From the IMG/VR virus record IMGVR_UViG_3300025669_000845, positions 1-24,965 of that record: 24,965 nucleotides of DNA. One strand, 5' to 3'. The translations under genes were made by a program, and so were the position numbers. Source of the stretch: a virus. Within the stretch, counting starts at the first letter, position 1, and each line of letters begins with the position of its first letter. This document shows positions 1-7,468 of this stretch, piece by piece. A model generated the notes under the pieces. It did no database searches. It was not told where the DNA came from and worked only from the letters and a program-made list of their open reading frames with translations.

Positions 1-927
1 CTTTTCGGCAATAACCGCATCTGCTCTCCATTTCACAAATGCCTGTGCAACTTCAGCCGCCCATTGTTGGGGTGTCCCATGCATACTGTAATCATCAAGC
101 ACGTAATATTCCCCCGCCGCTTTCCCAGCTATAATGATACCGATCTCATCACCATCTACTGTTCCAGCAGGGTCAACTCCGACAACTATCCGCTGCATGT
201 CCGGCAACTCTTCCCGGTACTTTATCCATGCCCTGCGCCATAGCGTTCCACTGTCCAGACTGTACTCCCCGTGCAAGTACCTTTTCCGCTTTGATTCTGA
301 CAGAGTGTTCAGAGTTTCCAGGTATTCGGTTGATATGTTCTCAATATTGTCCTCTGGATTCATCCTTATTTTTCCGTAATCTTTCATATCGACAGTGCGC
401 CCATCTGGCAATTCGCCGCGGTGAAATATCTTGTATCCCCAATGGTTTATCGATGGAGGATTATAGTCAATCAATATTCTGCCGCGCATTCCTTCAGGAG
501 GGTTCAATCTGGTGATAATCGTCTCATATGCTGGATATGAAATCTGAGATGCTTCATTCAGGAATATCGTTGCATACTCATTTCCAAGTATCTTTTCTGT
601 CCTGTCTTTGTCATCAAGGCCACCGATCCACACCGTCGAACCATTCGGGAACTCATAAAACCAGTCTGTTTTGTTTAGCTTGACAGCCTTTTTAAGATTC
701 AACGATTCAAGCACGGCTGGCATGGTTTGATGACAGATCGATTGTTTGGCGTGGTTGAACCTGAACCGTGCTACCAAATGATGTGCAGGCTTCTCAAGCG
801 CCCGTTTGCAGATAACCCGTAAAGCGAGAAATGTCTTACCTGACCTTGAACCGCCCTCAAGTAGCACTATCTTTTTCTGTGCTATCAGTCGCGCAGCTTC
901 ACGCTGTTTTTCTGTAAGTTTAAACAT
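1..927 (-). CDS. terL: Terminase large subunit, C-terminus cut by window edge
   Basis: ATPase-nuclease motor that packages phage DNA into proheads. The reading frame is open for 309 codons from the ATG at 927 down to base 1, so the C-terminal part lies outside. Seen: Walker A GGSRSGKT at residues 25-32; a Walker B-like TIFLNEA at 120-126, with LNE in place of the common DE; and the start of the RNase H-like nuclease domain, VVGVDPAG near residue 265, whose Asp would be the first metal ligand. The start overlaps the end of the small-terminase gene by 8 nt, the usual coupled order. Identity as TerL is secure; which terminase subfamily (and so the packaging mode) cannot be told from this fragment. 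Confidence 0.95.
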   Translation of the reverse strand, partial: MFKLTEKQREAARLIAQKKIVLLEGGSRSGKTFLALRVICKRALEKPAHHLVARFRFNHAKQSICHQTMPAVLESLNLKKAVKLNKTDWFYEFPNGSTVWIGGLDDKDRTEKILGNEYATIFLNEASQISYPAYETIITRLNPPEGMRGRILIDYNPPSINHWGYKIFHRGELPDGRTVDMKDYGKIRMNPEDNIENISTEYLETLNTLSESKRKRYLHGEYSLDSGTLWRRAWIKYREELPDMQRIVVGVDPAGTVDGDEIGIIIAGKAAGEYYVLDDYSMHGTPQQWAAEVAQAFVKWRADAVIAEK

Positions 928-1216
928 CTTTCTCCGCATCCTCGAAAACAACTGTCAGCTCTCCGCTATGTTCAAGGTCAATCGATTCCTTCGGCCTACC
1001 GTCGATCCTGTCATAGACATACTTCATTGCAGGCACGTCGCCATCCATAGCAAGGGCGATCAATCGGCGAGCTATCGCCTGCTTTGCTGGTATCGGGTTC
1101 CCTTCGGCATCTTCAAGGTCGAGCGTGTTCAATTCGGCCCTTAATATCTCGGTCATGGCCTCGGTTTTCTTTGGTCTGCCGTTGGGATTTCCTGATTTAC
1201 CTGGTACAAATGGCAT
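920..1216 (-). CDS. Small terminase-like protein (DUF5681-type)
   Basis: A 98-residue protein opening with GKSGNPNGRPKK (residues 6-17), the hallmark of DUF5681-type phage proteins that sit directly before large terminases and probably act as the DNA-recognising small subunit. The Gly/Asn/Arg-rich N-terminus is followed by helices and an acidic tail. A good Shine-Dalgarno (AAGGA) precedes the ATG. It lies 21 nt after the HAD gene, with no promoter visible in that gap, so transcription seems to come from the sugar-transport operon upstream. Family assignment is from motif and position; DNA binding is inferred. Confidence 0.8.
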   Translation of the reverse strand: MPFVPGKSGNPNGRPKKTEAMTEILRAELNTLDLEDAEGNPIPAKQAIARRLIALAMDGDVPAMKYVYDRIDGRPKESIDLEHSGELTVVFEDAEKDV

Positions 1217-1237
1217 TGTTTATTCCTTGTTTATCAA

Positions 1238-1627
1238 TCATACCTCTACTACCTCCAATCCTGGCACCGTTTCCCGTAGGTACTGAGCAACGGCAGGCTC
1301 ATTCTCGTAATACTTGTCAACGTACATCGCTTTGCACATCTCTGCTTTATATTCTGCCTTATAGGTATAGTTTCCTGATGCCATCATGTATAAGACACTC
1401 TGCGTATATCCGTACTTTTCAAGCCATCTATAAGTTCGCATGACGTGTCTTCTTGTACCCTGCCTACTCGTAATTATAATATATTCCCCTTCAGGCTTCA
1501 AGATAGGCGTTTCCCATGCTTTCCTTAACCGACCGTAAGCATCGCCGAATATCCTGAATAGCGGTTTCTCCCACCATCTTGCAGGGGTTTCTGTGCATAG
1601 TGTCCCGTCGAGATCATAGGCGGTCAT
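1238..1627 (-). CDS. Small HAD-superfamily phosphatase
   Basis: A 129-residue HAD-fold protein. Motif I DLDGT is at residues 5-9 (nucleophile Asp5, acid/base Asp7), motif II is ITSR with Thr53 or Ser54, a Lys at 90 or 94 may serve as motif III, and a motif IV-like segment occurs around Asp104. It has no room for a large cap domain. Substrate cannot be read from sequence: phage HAD proteins include nucleotide and polynucleotide phosphatases, while its place next to a CMP-sugar synthetase would also fit a sugar-phosphate phosphatase of the KdsC type. The start overlaps the upstream gene as ATGA, so translation is coupled. Confidence 0.75.
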   Translation of the reverse strand: MTAYDLDGTLCTETPARWWEKPLFRIFGDAYGRLRKAWETPILKPEGEYIIITSRQGTRRHVMRTYRWLEKYGYTQSVLYMMASGNYTYKAEYKAEMCKAMYVDKYYENEPAVAQYLRETVPGLEVVEV

Positions 1628-2976
1628 GATTTATTCACATCACGCATTGATTCAGAATATACCGCCTTAACGTTTCTCATTGGATCAACAACCGGCTTTT
1701 CCTTGCCTATTTTCAGCTTATTAGCGGCCTTTATCCGCTTCCTGATGCGTTTCATGTTCCCCTCGATATCGATATTGAACCGTCTGTGTAGTGTTTTCGC
1801 CTTGCAAACCGGACATTCTTCTATTTCTCTTTCCTCTTCATTTTCGGATACCATTTGAGAATTGCACGTTCCGCAAATATATTGACTTCTCATCCCTTCC
1901 ATATATTTTAGCAATTCCTCTTCTGGCTTTTCGCTTTCAACGAATGAGTAGCCTTGATCTGACGCAACTACGAAAGCGCCTACAGCTGCTAAATAGGTTT
2001 CTGATATATCAGCAATCTGTTGTGTTGAGTAGCCCTTTATATGATTCCCCTGCTTTCTGATAACATGTTCTATATCAACTTTCGGCATCTCTGTAATCGT
2101 TGTTTCCCCGATTGTCCAGCAACTTTGTAATCCCAGTCTCCAGGCTGATATCATGTTCTTTTTATAGAAAGTGTGTACAACATCCATTTCTATCCCATTA
2201 TTTGACATAACTGCGCGGTCTTTTACGTCCTGAGGTAATGCGTCATACGGTTTCTGATGTTCAATCCACTCGCCGTTTTCGCATGTCCATTCTGTGAACC
2301 GGCTTTTACCGTGAGTATACCCGAAATCAACCCCGGTTAGAAATATGTTCGTATATCCAAGTACCTGAGCTGAAAACAATTGTCCAGGTGGTGAGCAAGC
2401 AAATAGCGTGACCTCTGTTTTGATTTGTGGTTCAAATGCTGCCATGCGGAGTTGTCCGTCTTTACATTCCCGATCCGAGTACATGATATTTAGCATATTC
2501 GCATAGAAACTGTCGCTTTTCCCTCTGGATTGACGATATAGAATAATGTCATTCGGCCATTTTTCAATCAAAGTCGGCCATACTGTCGGGGTAGTAATTA
2601 GCTTTGTATCGTATTGCGACCAGTCTACTCCCTGGATTTCCTCAAAAGTGCAGAACGGATCAAGTGCATAAATGTGAGTCGGTGGAGCGCCATATTTCAC
2701 AAGTGTCAATGCATGGCTCGTGCTACAGATAATACCGCCCTCCCAGTCTTTTAAGTGCGGTAATGTTTCGTCCAGGCTTCCACCTGATCCAACTATGATA
2801 CACGGCTTGTTCGCTTTGCCGGCTGCGCTGATATCATATGCAGTGCCGGCCTTTATACGATCCTGAATTATCGGCCAGTTTCGGGTTGCGTTGTATTCTT
2901 CATGAATTGTCTGTGCTTTATCGGTTGCCTGATTGTACTGTGTTGAATTGCTTTTATATGTGAATTCAGTTTCCAC
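1624..2976 (-). CDS. DUF115/MptE-like (Maf-related) protein with C-terminal zinc ribbon
   Basis: A 450-residue protein. The N-terminal half carries IIVGSGGSLD near residues 60-69 and IYALDP near 102-107, matching the DUF115 fold shared by MptE-type pterin kinases and Maf flagellin glycosyltransferases (family knowledge). The C-terminus adds a zinc ribbon with Cys368, Cys371, Cys388 and Cys391, then a Lys/Arg-rich tail, which is not typical of Maf proteins. It overlaps the CMP-nonulosonate synthetase gene by 11 nt, which favours a glycosyltransferase that uses CMP-activated sugar over a folate role. The acceptor (flagellin, cell surface or virion) is unknown. It is shorter than full-length Maf proteins. 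Confidence 0.65.
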   Translation of the reverse strand: METEFTYKSNSTQYNQATDKAQTIHEEYNATRNWPIIQDRIKAGTAYDISAAGKANKPCIIVGSGGSLDETLPHLKDWEGGIICSTSHALTLVKYGAPPTHIYALDPFCTFEEIQGVDWSQYDTKLITTPTVWPTLIEKWPNDIILYRQSRGKSDSFYANMLNIMYSDRECKDGQLRMAAFEPQIKTEVTLFACSPPGQLFSAQVLGYTNIFLTGVDFGYTHGKSRFTEWTCENGEWIEHQKPYDALPQDVKDRAVMSNNGIEMDVVHTFYKKNMISAWRLGLQSCWTIGETTITEMPKVDIEHVIRKQGNHIKGYSTQQIADISETYLAAVGAFVVASDQGYSFVESEKPEEELLKYMEGMRSQYICGTCNSQMVSENEEEREIEECPVCKAKTLHRRFNIDIEGNMKRIRKRIKAANKLKIGKEKPVVDPMRNVKAVYSESMRDVNKS

Positions 2977-3742
2977 TGTATACGTCCTTTGCGTCTCGGC
3001 CTTTCAAAATAAATTTCTCCATGAAACATTCCACAATAGGGATATCTTCGGGATAATCCAGTTCATAGCACTGCCATTCTTCGACTGCATAACAGTGTTT
3101 TATTGTCTCTGTGTCAATTTCGCGTTTATCTATAGTTATGTCAAGTTTTGGGTTATTTCCCCATTGCTCCATTGACCAATTATATTCAGCAATTCCCCAG
3201 CCTCCGCAGAGTTTCGAATAATTCCAAAACTTGTCGAAAATATGATTCCGTGCTGTGAAATGTTTTTGATCCTGCCTCTTACCTGGTTCATTATGGCTGT
3301 CTCCATACCTCTGCTCAAATGATTGATCATTTAAATAAATACAGGTCTCTTTAATCGGTGCAGCAGTAACAATGACGTTGGTCTCAAGCTCAAGATATAG
3401 ACTGATCATATTATCCAGATCATCCGGTTTTTTAAGCGGGCTTGTTGGTAGCATTGTCAGGATATGATCGCATGGGCCCACCTGTTCCATAGCATGTTTA
3501 AATGCGACTCCAGCAGTAATTCCATTTTCCCAGACAGGCCGTCGAACTACATGCGCCCCGTATCTTTCCCCGACCTCCGCGATCTCATCATCATCCGTGG
3601 TGAGAATAACCATATCGACTTGCTTACACGCCAAAGCCTGCATAATAGACCATGCAACTAATGGATGGCCGCAGATTGGATATATATTCTTTCCTGGTAT
3701 TCTTGTAGAACCGCCCCGTGCTGTTATCAATGCTGTTATCAT
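2966..3742 (-). CDS. CMP-nonulosonate (acylneuraminate) cytidylyltransferase
   Basis: A 258-residue nucleotidyltransferase expected to couple CTP to a sialic, pseudaminic or legionaminic acid-type sugar, giving the CMP-sugar donor and pyrophosphate. Seen: the signature ARGGSTRIPGKN at residues 8-19, where Arg/Lys contact CTP; HPLVAWSI at about 26-33; TTDDDEIA; and LPTSPLKKPDD in mid-domain, all in the order of the NeuA/PseF/LegF family. The acid specificity cannot be read. It lacks an extra phosphatase or esterase domain. The start overlaps the permease gene by four bases (ATGA). No sugar-acid synthase is in the window, so its substrate would come from the host or from genes outside. Confidence 0.82.
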   Translation of the reverse strand: MITALITARGGSTRIPGKNIYPICGHPLVAWSIMQALACKQVDMVILTTDDDEIAEVGERYGAHVVRRPVWENGITAGVAFKHAMEQVGPCDHILTMLPTSPLKKPDDLDNMISLYLELETNVIVTAAPIKETCIYLNDQSFEQRYGDSHNEPGKRQDQKHFTARNHIFDKFWNYSKLCGGWGIAEYNWSMEQWGNNPKLDITIDKREIDTETIKHCYAVEEWQCYELDYPEDIPIVECFMEKFILKGRDAKDVYSGN

Positions 3743-4551
3743 TCCTTAACTCCCCCTACAGAAATTCCGGTTATAAAATATTTATTTGCTATCAAAAATA
3801 TAGTAAGCAGTGGGAATAACAAGATTACCCCGACTGCCATTTGCCGTCCTAGTGGATTGATATTCAGTTCCCCGCCACCTCGTGTCAATACCTTTCTCAT
3901 AATCCCGACTACCAAAGTCTGGGTGTCTCCAAATTGAAATACTAACGATTGCCAGACATAATCACTCAATATAAATATCCCGGTTAATAGCGCAATCAAC
4001 GTTAAGACAGGCAATGCAAGCGGAATTATCACCCTATATAGTATAGTCCATTCAGATGCTCCGTCAATGGTAGCTGATTCTATAATGGCTTTAGGGATTT
4101 GCATCATGTAATTCCTTGTCAGATATAGATTGACCGGCTGATATATTGATGTCAGGACAACCGCCGCCATGGTTCCAGAAATCCCCACTTGCCTTATAGT
4201 GATATACATTGGAATCATCAGGCTCATCCTGGGAACCATCATCCCCGCAATAAACGCCGCCCATATCAATTTTTCATGTGGAATCTTTTTAAAAGCGAAC
4301 GCATAGCCCGCCATGGCATACACAATTACAGAGAGAATCACAGTTGCAACCACCGCGATTGCAGAATTGCGAACCCACCGCAATAATGGCCAGTTTGAGA
4401 TATACCTGAAATTCTCTATTGTCGGCGTATTCGGGATTAGTCGTGGTGGCATCCGTAGAACTCCCTGCACATCCTCAAGCGAATATACCACCATAAACCA
4501 GACTGGAAGCAATACAAGTGCCATCATGATTATAAGCCATACTTTCTTCAT
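3739..4551 (-). CDS. Carbohydrate ABC transporter permease, MalG type
   Basis: A 270-residue inner-membrane permease with about six hydrophobic segments. The cytoplasmic EAA loop reads ESATIDGASEWTILYRVIIP in the C-terminal half, where the Gly and the I-x-x-P end contact the ATPase. The C-terminus, KYFITGISVGGVKE, is the usual ending of MalG/UgpE-type sugar permeases. It pairs with the permease encoded just upstream (4-nt overlap) to form the channel of a sugar, oligosaccharide or polyol importer. No ATPase is encoded in the window; in many bacteria such systems borrow a shared MsmK/UgpC-like ATPase, so the host could supply one (inference). Confidence 0.93.
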   Translation of the reverse strand: MKKVWLIIMMALVLLPVWFMVVYSLEDVQGVLRMPPRLIPNTPTIENFRYISNWPLLRWVRNSAIAVVATVILSVIVYAMAGYAFAFKKIPHEKLIWAAFIAGMMVPRMSLMIPMYITIRQVGISGTMAAVVLTSIYQPVNLYLTRNYMMQIPKAIIESATIDGASEWTILYRVIIPLALPVLTLIALLTGIFILSDYVWQSLVFQFGDTQTLVVGIMRKVLTRGGGELNINPLGRQMAVGVILLFPLLTIFLIANKYFITGISVGGVKE

Positions 4552-5354
4552 TGCTTTACCTTAGTTTTAAGCAGAGCAAGTCCGCCAATAATACCCAATA
4601 AAATGACAGCCTGTGCACTGGCAAGTCCATAATTCCCGAACAGAAACCCTTGCCTATAAATATGATATGTCAACGTTGCCGCATAGTCCTGTGGGGCAAG
4701 CATCATAGGTGTCTCAATAATCTGCCATGCTCCAATCCATGAAAGCAGTGCAAGCAGAACCAGCACCGGCGCAATCGTCGGCATGATGATCCTGTATTTT
4801 ATCTGCCGCCATGATGCCCCGTCAATTCTCGCCGAGTCTAATATCCCTGGATCAACCGCTTCCACAGTTGCGAGTGTCATAATCAATGCACTACCCATAG
4901 CACTGAGTATAACTATCCCGGCAATCACTGGAATGGCCGTTATCCCTTGGGCAAACCATGATATGTTTGCTCCCAGAACCCAATTGACAGCGCCATTCAC
5001 ATGAAATAACCACTTCCAGAATCCTGCTATAATTATCCCTGCTGATAGTGATGGAATATAAAACCCTATTCTGGCAGCATTACGCCACGGCTTTGACATT
5101 CTCGACAGAAAACAGGCAAGTGTAAAACTTATAAAAACAGTGCATGGAATCATCAGTGCGGCGTATGACAGAGAATTGGTAACCGCCAGCCAGAAGGTTT
5201 GATCAGTAAATGTTTTGATATAGTTATCGAGGCCGATAAACTCCGACCTCATGAAATTGGTATGCTGTAGTGAAATAATAACCAACTGCACCATAGGCCA
5301 CGCGAAGAATACAATCCAGAGTATCGCCAGTGGTGCAATCAGTATTAGGCTCAT
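4548..5354 (-). CDS. Carbohydrate ABC transporter permease, MalF/UgpA type
   Basis: A 268-residue permease with about six membrane segments and an EAA loop, ILDSARIDGASWRQIKYRII, followed by P-T-I-A-P. This is the MalF/UgpA/LacF class without the long N-terminal extension of E. coli MalF, as in most Gram-positive and spirochaete sugar importers. It is coupled to the binding-protein gene (ATGA overlap at 5351-5354) and to the second permease. All key loop residues are intact and there is no frameshift, so it looks like a working gene rather than a relic. Confidence 0.93.
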   Translation of the reverse strand: MSLILIAPLAILWIVFFAWPMVQLVIISLQHTNFMRSEFIGLDNYIKTFTDQTFWLAVTNSLSYAALMIPCTVFISFTLACFLSRMSKPWRNAARIGFYIPSLSAGIIIAGFWKWLFHVNGAVNWVLGANISWFAQGITAIPVIAGIVILSAMGSALIMTLATVEAVDPGILDSARIDGASWRQIKYRIIMPTIAPVLVLLALLSWIGAWQIIETPMMLAPQDYAATLTYHIYRQGFLFGNYGLASAQAVILLGIIGGLALLKTKVKQ

Positions 5355-6616
5355 TTTACAGATGTCAACTTTTCTTGATATTCGGCAATTGCGTCAGCAG
5401 GGCTGATTTTGCCATTTAACAACTTTTGCAGGATCGGAAACTGTAGTGACCGCCTTTCGGTAAATCGCGGGTCAGTGATACCAACATCCTGAATCCCATT
5501 CTTTGCCATGATGTCAGCAACTTGCAGAAGATACGGATCTTGGTTTGGAATTGCATCTGTCCGGGTTGACATGATCCCTTGCTTTACTAATTCATTCTGT
5601 GCCCATGCGCCATTGAGTAATTCAGCATAATACGCGGCAGGAGTATCAATATCAGTCCCGGTGTTATTGACGATAATTGCAGCATTGGAAAAATAGACAG
5701 GTACACCGCTCACCCCTGGCATTGCAGGAAATGGAACGTATTTTACCCTGAACGGTTCTTTTATCGTCCCTTGTTTCATCGATGCATCCCAGTATGGTTT
5801 CATCCACGATGGGAAAAATGCTGTTGCGGCAAGGTTTCCATCAGACCATTGCATCACATAATCGTCATCACATAGGGCGGCGCTGTTCGGAGGTATGTAC
5901 CCGTTTTCATTCAATAAGTTGAAAAACTGATAAACTACCTCACCACCGGTATCGGCAATTGTTGAAACATCATAACCGCCCGGACCGTAGAAATCCACAC
6001 CAAACGCAGCAAACCAGTTATTGATTAGATAATCCCCGGATTGATTCGCGGCAAACATCCCTGTTGCCCATTTCTCGCCATTGTATTTATGTTTTACCAT
6101 GCCGGCCATCTTCAGGAAATCAACGATTGTCCAGTCATCAGGCACGGTGTAGCCAATATCATCCATCAGATCCAGATTGATCGCCATGGCTTGCGCGCCC
6201 CCGGCTTGTGGTAATGCCATCAGTTTACCGTCTTTTCGGTATGGATCGAGGATCCCCGGCTGGTATTTATCAAGATCGCTGATATAGTCATCCAACGGCA
6301 AAGCGAATTCAGGAATCATATATTTTGACGCTCTTACCATTGTATCCATATAAATATTAGGTGGCATACCGGCGGCAATCATGGCATCCATGGTCAGTGC
6401 TGACCCATCCGACAAGTCAATTTTGCTTTCCTCAACTGTGATGTCGGGATATTTCAAATTGAATAGCCGGGTTGCTTCTCCAATGAAAGTCGTCCCGTTC
6501 TCAAATACGGCATTCCCGGAATGCAGAATCCGCAAGGTCTGCGATTCGGGTTGTCCCGCACTATACATGGTAAAGGCAAGCAATGCCACCATTACCAGAA
6601 AAACAAGTTTCTTCAT
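5351..6616 (-). CDS. Extracellular solute-binding protein of a sugar ABC importer
   Basis: A 421-residue family 1-type binding protein that would capture sugar outside the inner membrane and deliver it to the two permeases. The ATG at 6616 was chosen because AGGAG lies 7 nt upstream; the longer frame to 6646 would start inside the terminator hairpin. The N-terminus is a signal peptide (KK, then a hydrophobic run to about residue 19) ending in YSAGQPES. There is no Cys, so it is probably a soluble periplasmic protein rather than a lipoprotein. The A-G-Q-x-E-S pattern after the cut recalls spirochaete binding proteins. Conserved family features include LPLDDYI and the A-T-A-F-F-P-S-W segment. 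It is the first gene after the promoter at 6734-6762. The ligand is unknown. Confidence 0.9.
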   Translation of the reverse strand: MKKLVFLVMVALLAFTMYSAGQPESQTLRILHSGNAVFENGTTFIGEATRLFNLKYPDITVEESKIDLSDGSALTMDAMIAAGMPPNIYMDTMVRASKYMIPEFALPLDDYISDLDKYQPGILDPYRKDGKLMALPQAGGAQAMAINLDLMDDIGYTVPDDWTIVDFLKMAGMVKHKYNGEKWATGMFAANQSGDYLINNWFAAFGVDFYGPGGYDVSTIADTGGEVVYQFFNLLNENGYIPPNSAALCDDDYVMQWSDGNLAATAFFPSWMKPYWDASMKQGTIKEPFRVKYVPFPAMPGVSGVPVYFSNAAIIVNNTGTDIDTPAAYYAELLNGAWAQNELVKQGIMSTRTDAIPNQDPYLLQVADIMAKNGIQDVGITDPRFTERRSLQFPILQKLLNGKISPADAIAEYQEKLTSVK

Positions 6617-6632
6617 CCATTTTCTCCTGTAA

Positions 6633-6727
6633 AATAAAAAGCCCACGTTGCACTTCAGGTTGTGCCGTGGGCTAAATGAAGGATAGAATCCCCCAACGAC
6701 ATCCTGAAGTGCCGCCGGTTGATCTCC
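6633..6727 (-). ncRNA. Leader RNA L1: hairpin plus terminator with loop-loop complementarity
   Basis: The untranslated leader of the sugar-transport/packaging operon, about 95 nt from the predicted start near 6727. Hairpin 1 pairs CCGGCG (6703-6708) with CGUUGG (6683-6688) around a 14-nt loop. The intrinsic terminator pairs AGCCCACG (6666-6673) with CGUGGGCU (6640-6647) and ends in a U-rich tract. Its 18-nt loop contains CCUGAAGUGC, the exact 10-nt complement of GCACUUCAGG in loop 1. Pairing between the two could form a pseudoknot or block the terminator. The layout is shared with leaders L2 and L3. The fold is drawn by eye; regulation by attenuation is inferred. Confidence 0.72.
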
Positions 6728-6733
6728 GATATA

Positions 6734-6762
6734 ACTATACTACCTTCATGATTGCCTGTCAA
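6734..6762 (-). promoter_or_regulatory. Promoter of the sugar-transport/packaging operon
   Basis: TTGACA (6757-6762) and TATAGT (6734-6739) with a 17-bp spacer on the minus strand, a near-consensus sigma-70-type promoter. The start point is expected near 6727, just before the terminator-bearing leader L1. The GG-periodic block begins directly upstream of the -35 box. Confidence 0.8.
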
Positions 6763-6763
6763 A

Positions 6764-6979
6764 CCTCTCCTTGCCGAGCCATCACTATCCGTTCCCATCC
6801 GCTCCAGCCTTGACACTCCGGGCCGTTCCGAGCCATTCCCTGCCGGTCCTGCCCTTGCCAGCCGCGCCAATCCTCTCCAAGCCAATCCCGTCCTTGTCCT
6901 TCCTCTCCGGTCCTGGCCAGCCTTGCATGTCCATTCCGCGCCTCTCCATTCCCCGTCGTTCCAGTCCGCGCCATTCCTT
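6764..6979. repeat. Non-coding block with GG about every 5 nt (degenerate pentamer repeat)
   Basis: On the minus strand, this roughly 216-bp block reads as loosely repeated pentamers of the type NNNGG, with units such as AATGG, CGCGG and TTGGC. The GG phase is kept for nearly the whole length with only a few slips. A 5-nt period is not a multiple of three. Several overlapping frames on both strands are open across it only because stop codons are rare in such sequence; the predicted peptides are Arg/Gly/Trp-rich and not believable. It spans the gap between gene 6992-7468 and the promoter at 6734-6762. I recall similar GG-periodic stretches mis-annotated as small proteins in other phage genomes, but cannot confirm that here. 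Confidence 0.75.
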
Positions 6980-6991
6980 GACATAATATCT

Positions 6992-7468
6992 TTAAGCAGT
7001 CGGAACCGCTTCTTTTAACCTTATTACTGCACGCTTCACAATATCGATATCATCAGCAAGCCCAATATCCTCGGCGACTTCCATCGCCCTATGTATCGCC
7101 GCCTCAATGCGTGTTATCTCTGCTTTCATTACGATCACGGCAAGGTCATGATCCGTCCTGACTTCTGCTCGCATTATGTACCCTTGGTTGTTCCCTTCCT
7201 TCCTTGGATCTTCGATAAATACCCTATTAACTGCACCTGAAAATACAATATCCTCGGTTTCAATATTAACAGGGATACACCGACTTATAAGCATTCTGGC
7301 TTGTTGTCTCCACGTTGTCATTGCTGCCGCTTCCATATCCCAGACAAACCGTGAATGCAATGGTGAATCCGGCTCTTTAGCATCCTTAATAACGATGTCA
7401 GGAGTAATATAATTGCCATTCATCCGGTATAGTTCAACCATTCTTTCTTCTACTGTTGTTTTATCCAT
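6992..7468 (-). CDS. Conserved phage protein of unknown function (SPLHSRF-WD type)
   Basis: A 158-residue soluble protein. I do not recognise a function. Residues about 34-58 (SPLHSRFVWDMEAAAMTTWR and the QARMLI that follows) match a pattern I recall from phage hypothetical proteins of the form SPLH-x-x-F-x-WDD-x-x-A-A-x-x-Y-R-x-x-QAR. The C-terminal half is helical. It starts at the ATG of TAATG, overlapping the stop of the 256-residue gene upstream by one base, so the two are co-translated and probably work together. It ends just before the GG-periodic block. Confidence 0.7.
   Translation of the reverse strand: MDKTTVEERMVELYRMNGNYITPDIVIKDAKEPDSPLHSRFVWDMEAAAMTTWRQQARMLISRCIPVNIETEDIVFSGAVNRVFIEDPRKEGNNQGYIMRAEVRTDHDLAVIVMKAEITRIEAAIHRAMEVAEDIGLADDIDIVKRAVIRLKEAVPTA

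Noticed and set aside
1084-1443. Plus-strand 119-codon open frame across the terminase/HAD genes
   Set aside because: A shadow frame of well-supported minus-strand genes with no ribosome site or homology.
5351-6646. Solute-binding protein as a lipoprotein, or starting at 6646
   Set aside because: There is no Cys after the hydrophobic signal segment, and the 6646 start falls in the terminator hairpin with no ribosome site; 6616 has a good one.
6655-6986. Long overlapping open frames on both strands (71-109 codons), rich in Arg/Gly/Trp or Ser/Pro
   Set aside because: They are open in several frames at once because the GG-periodic repeat contains few stops; no ribosome site or family resemblance.
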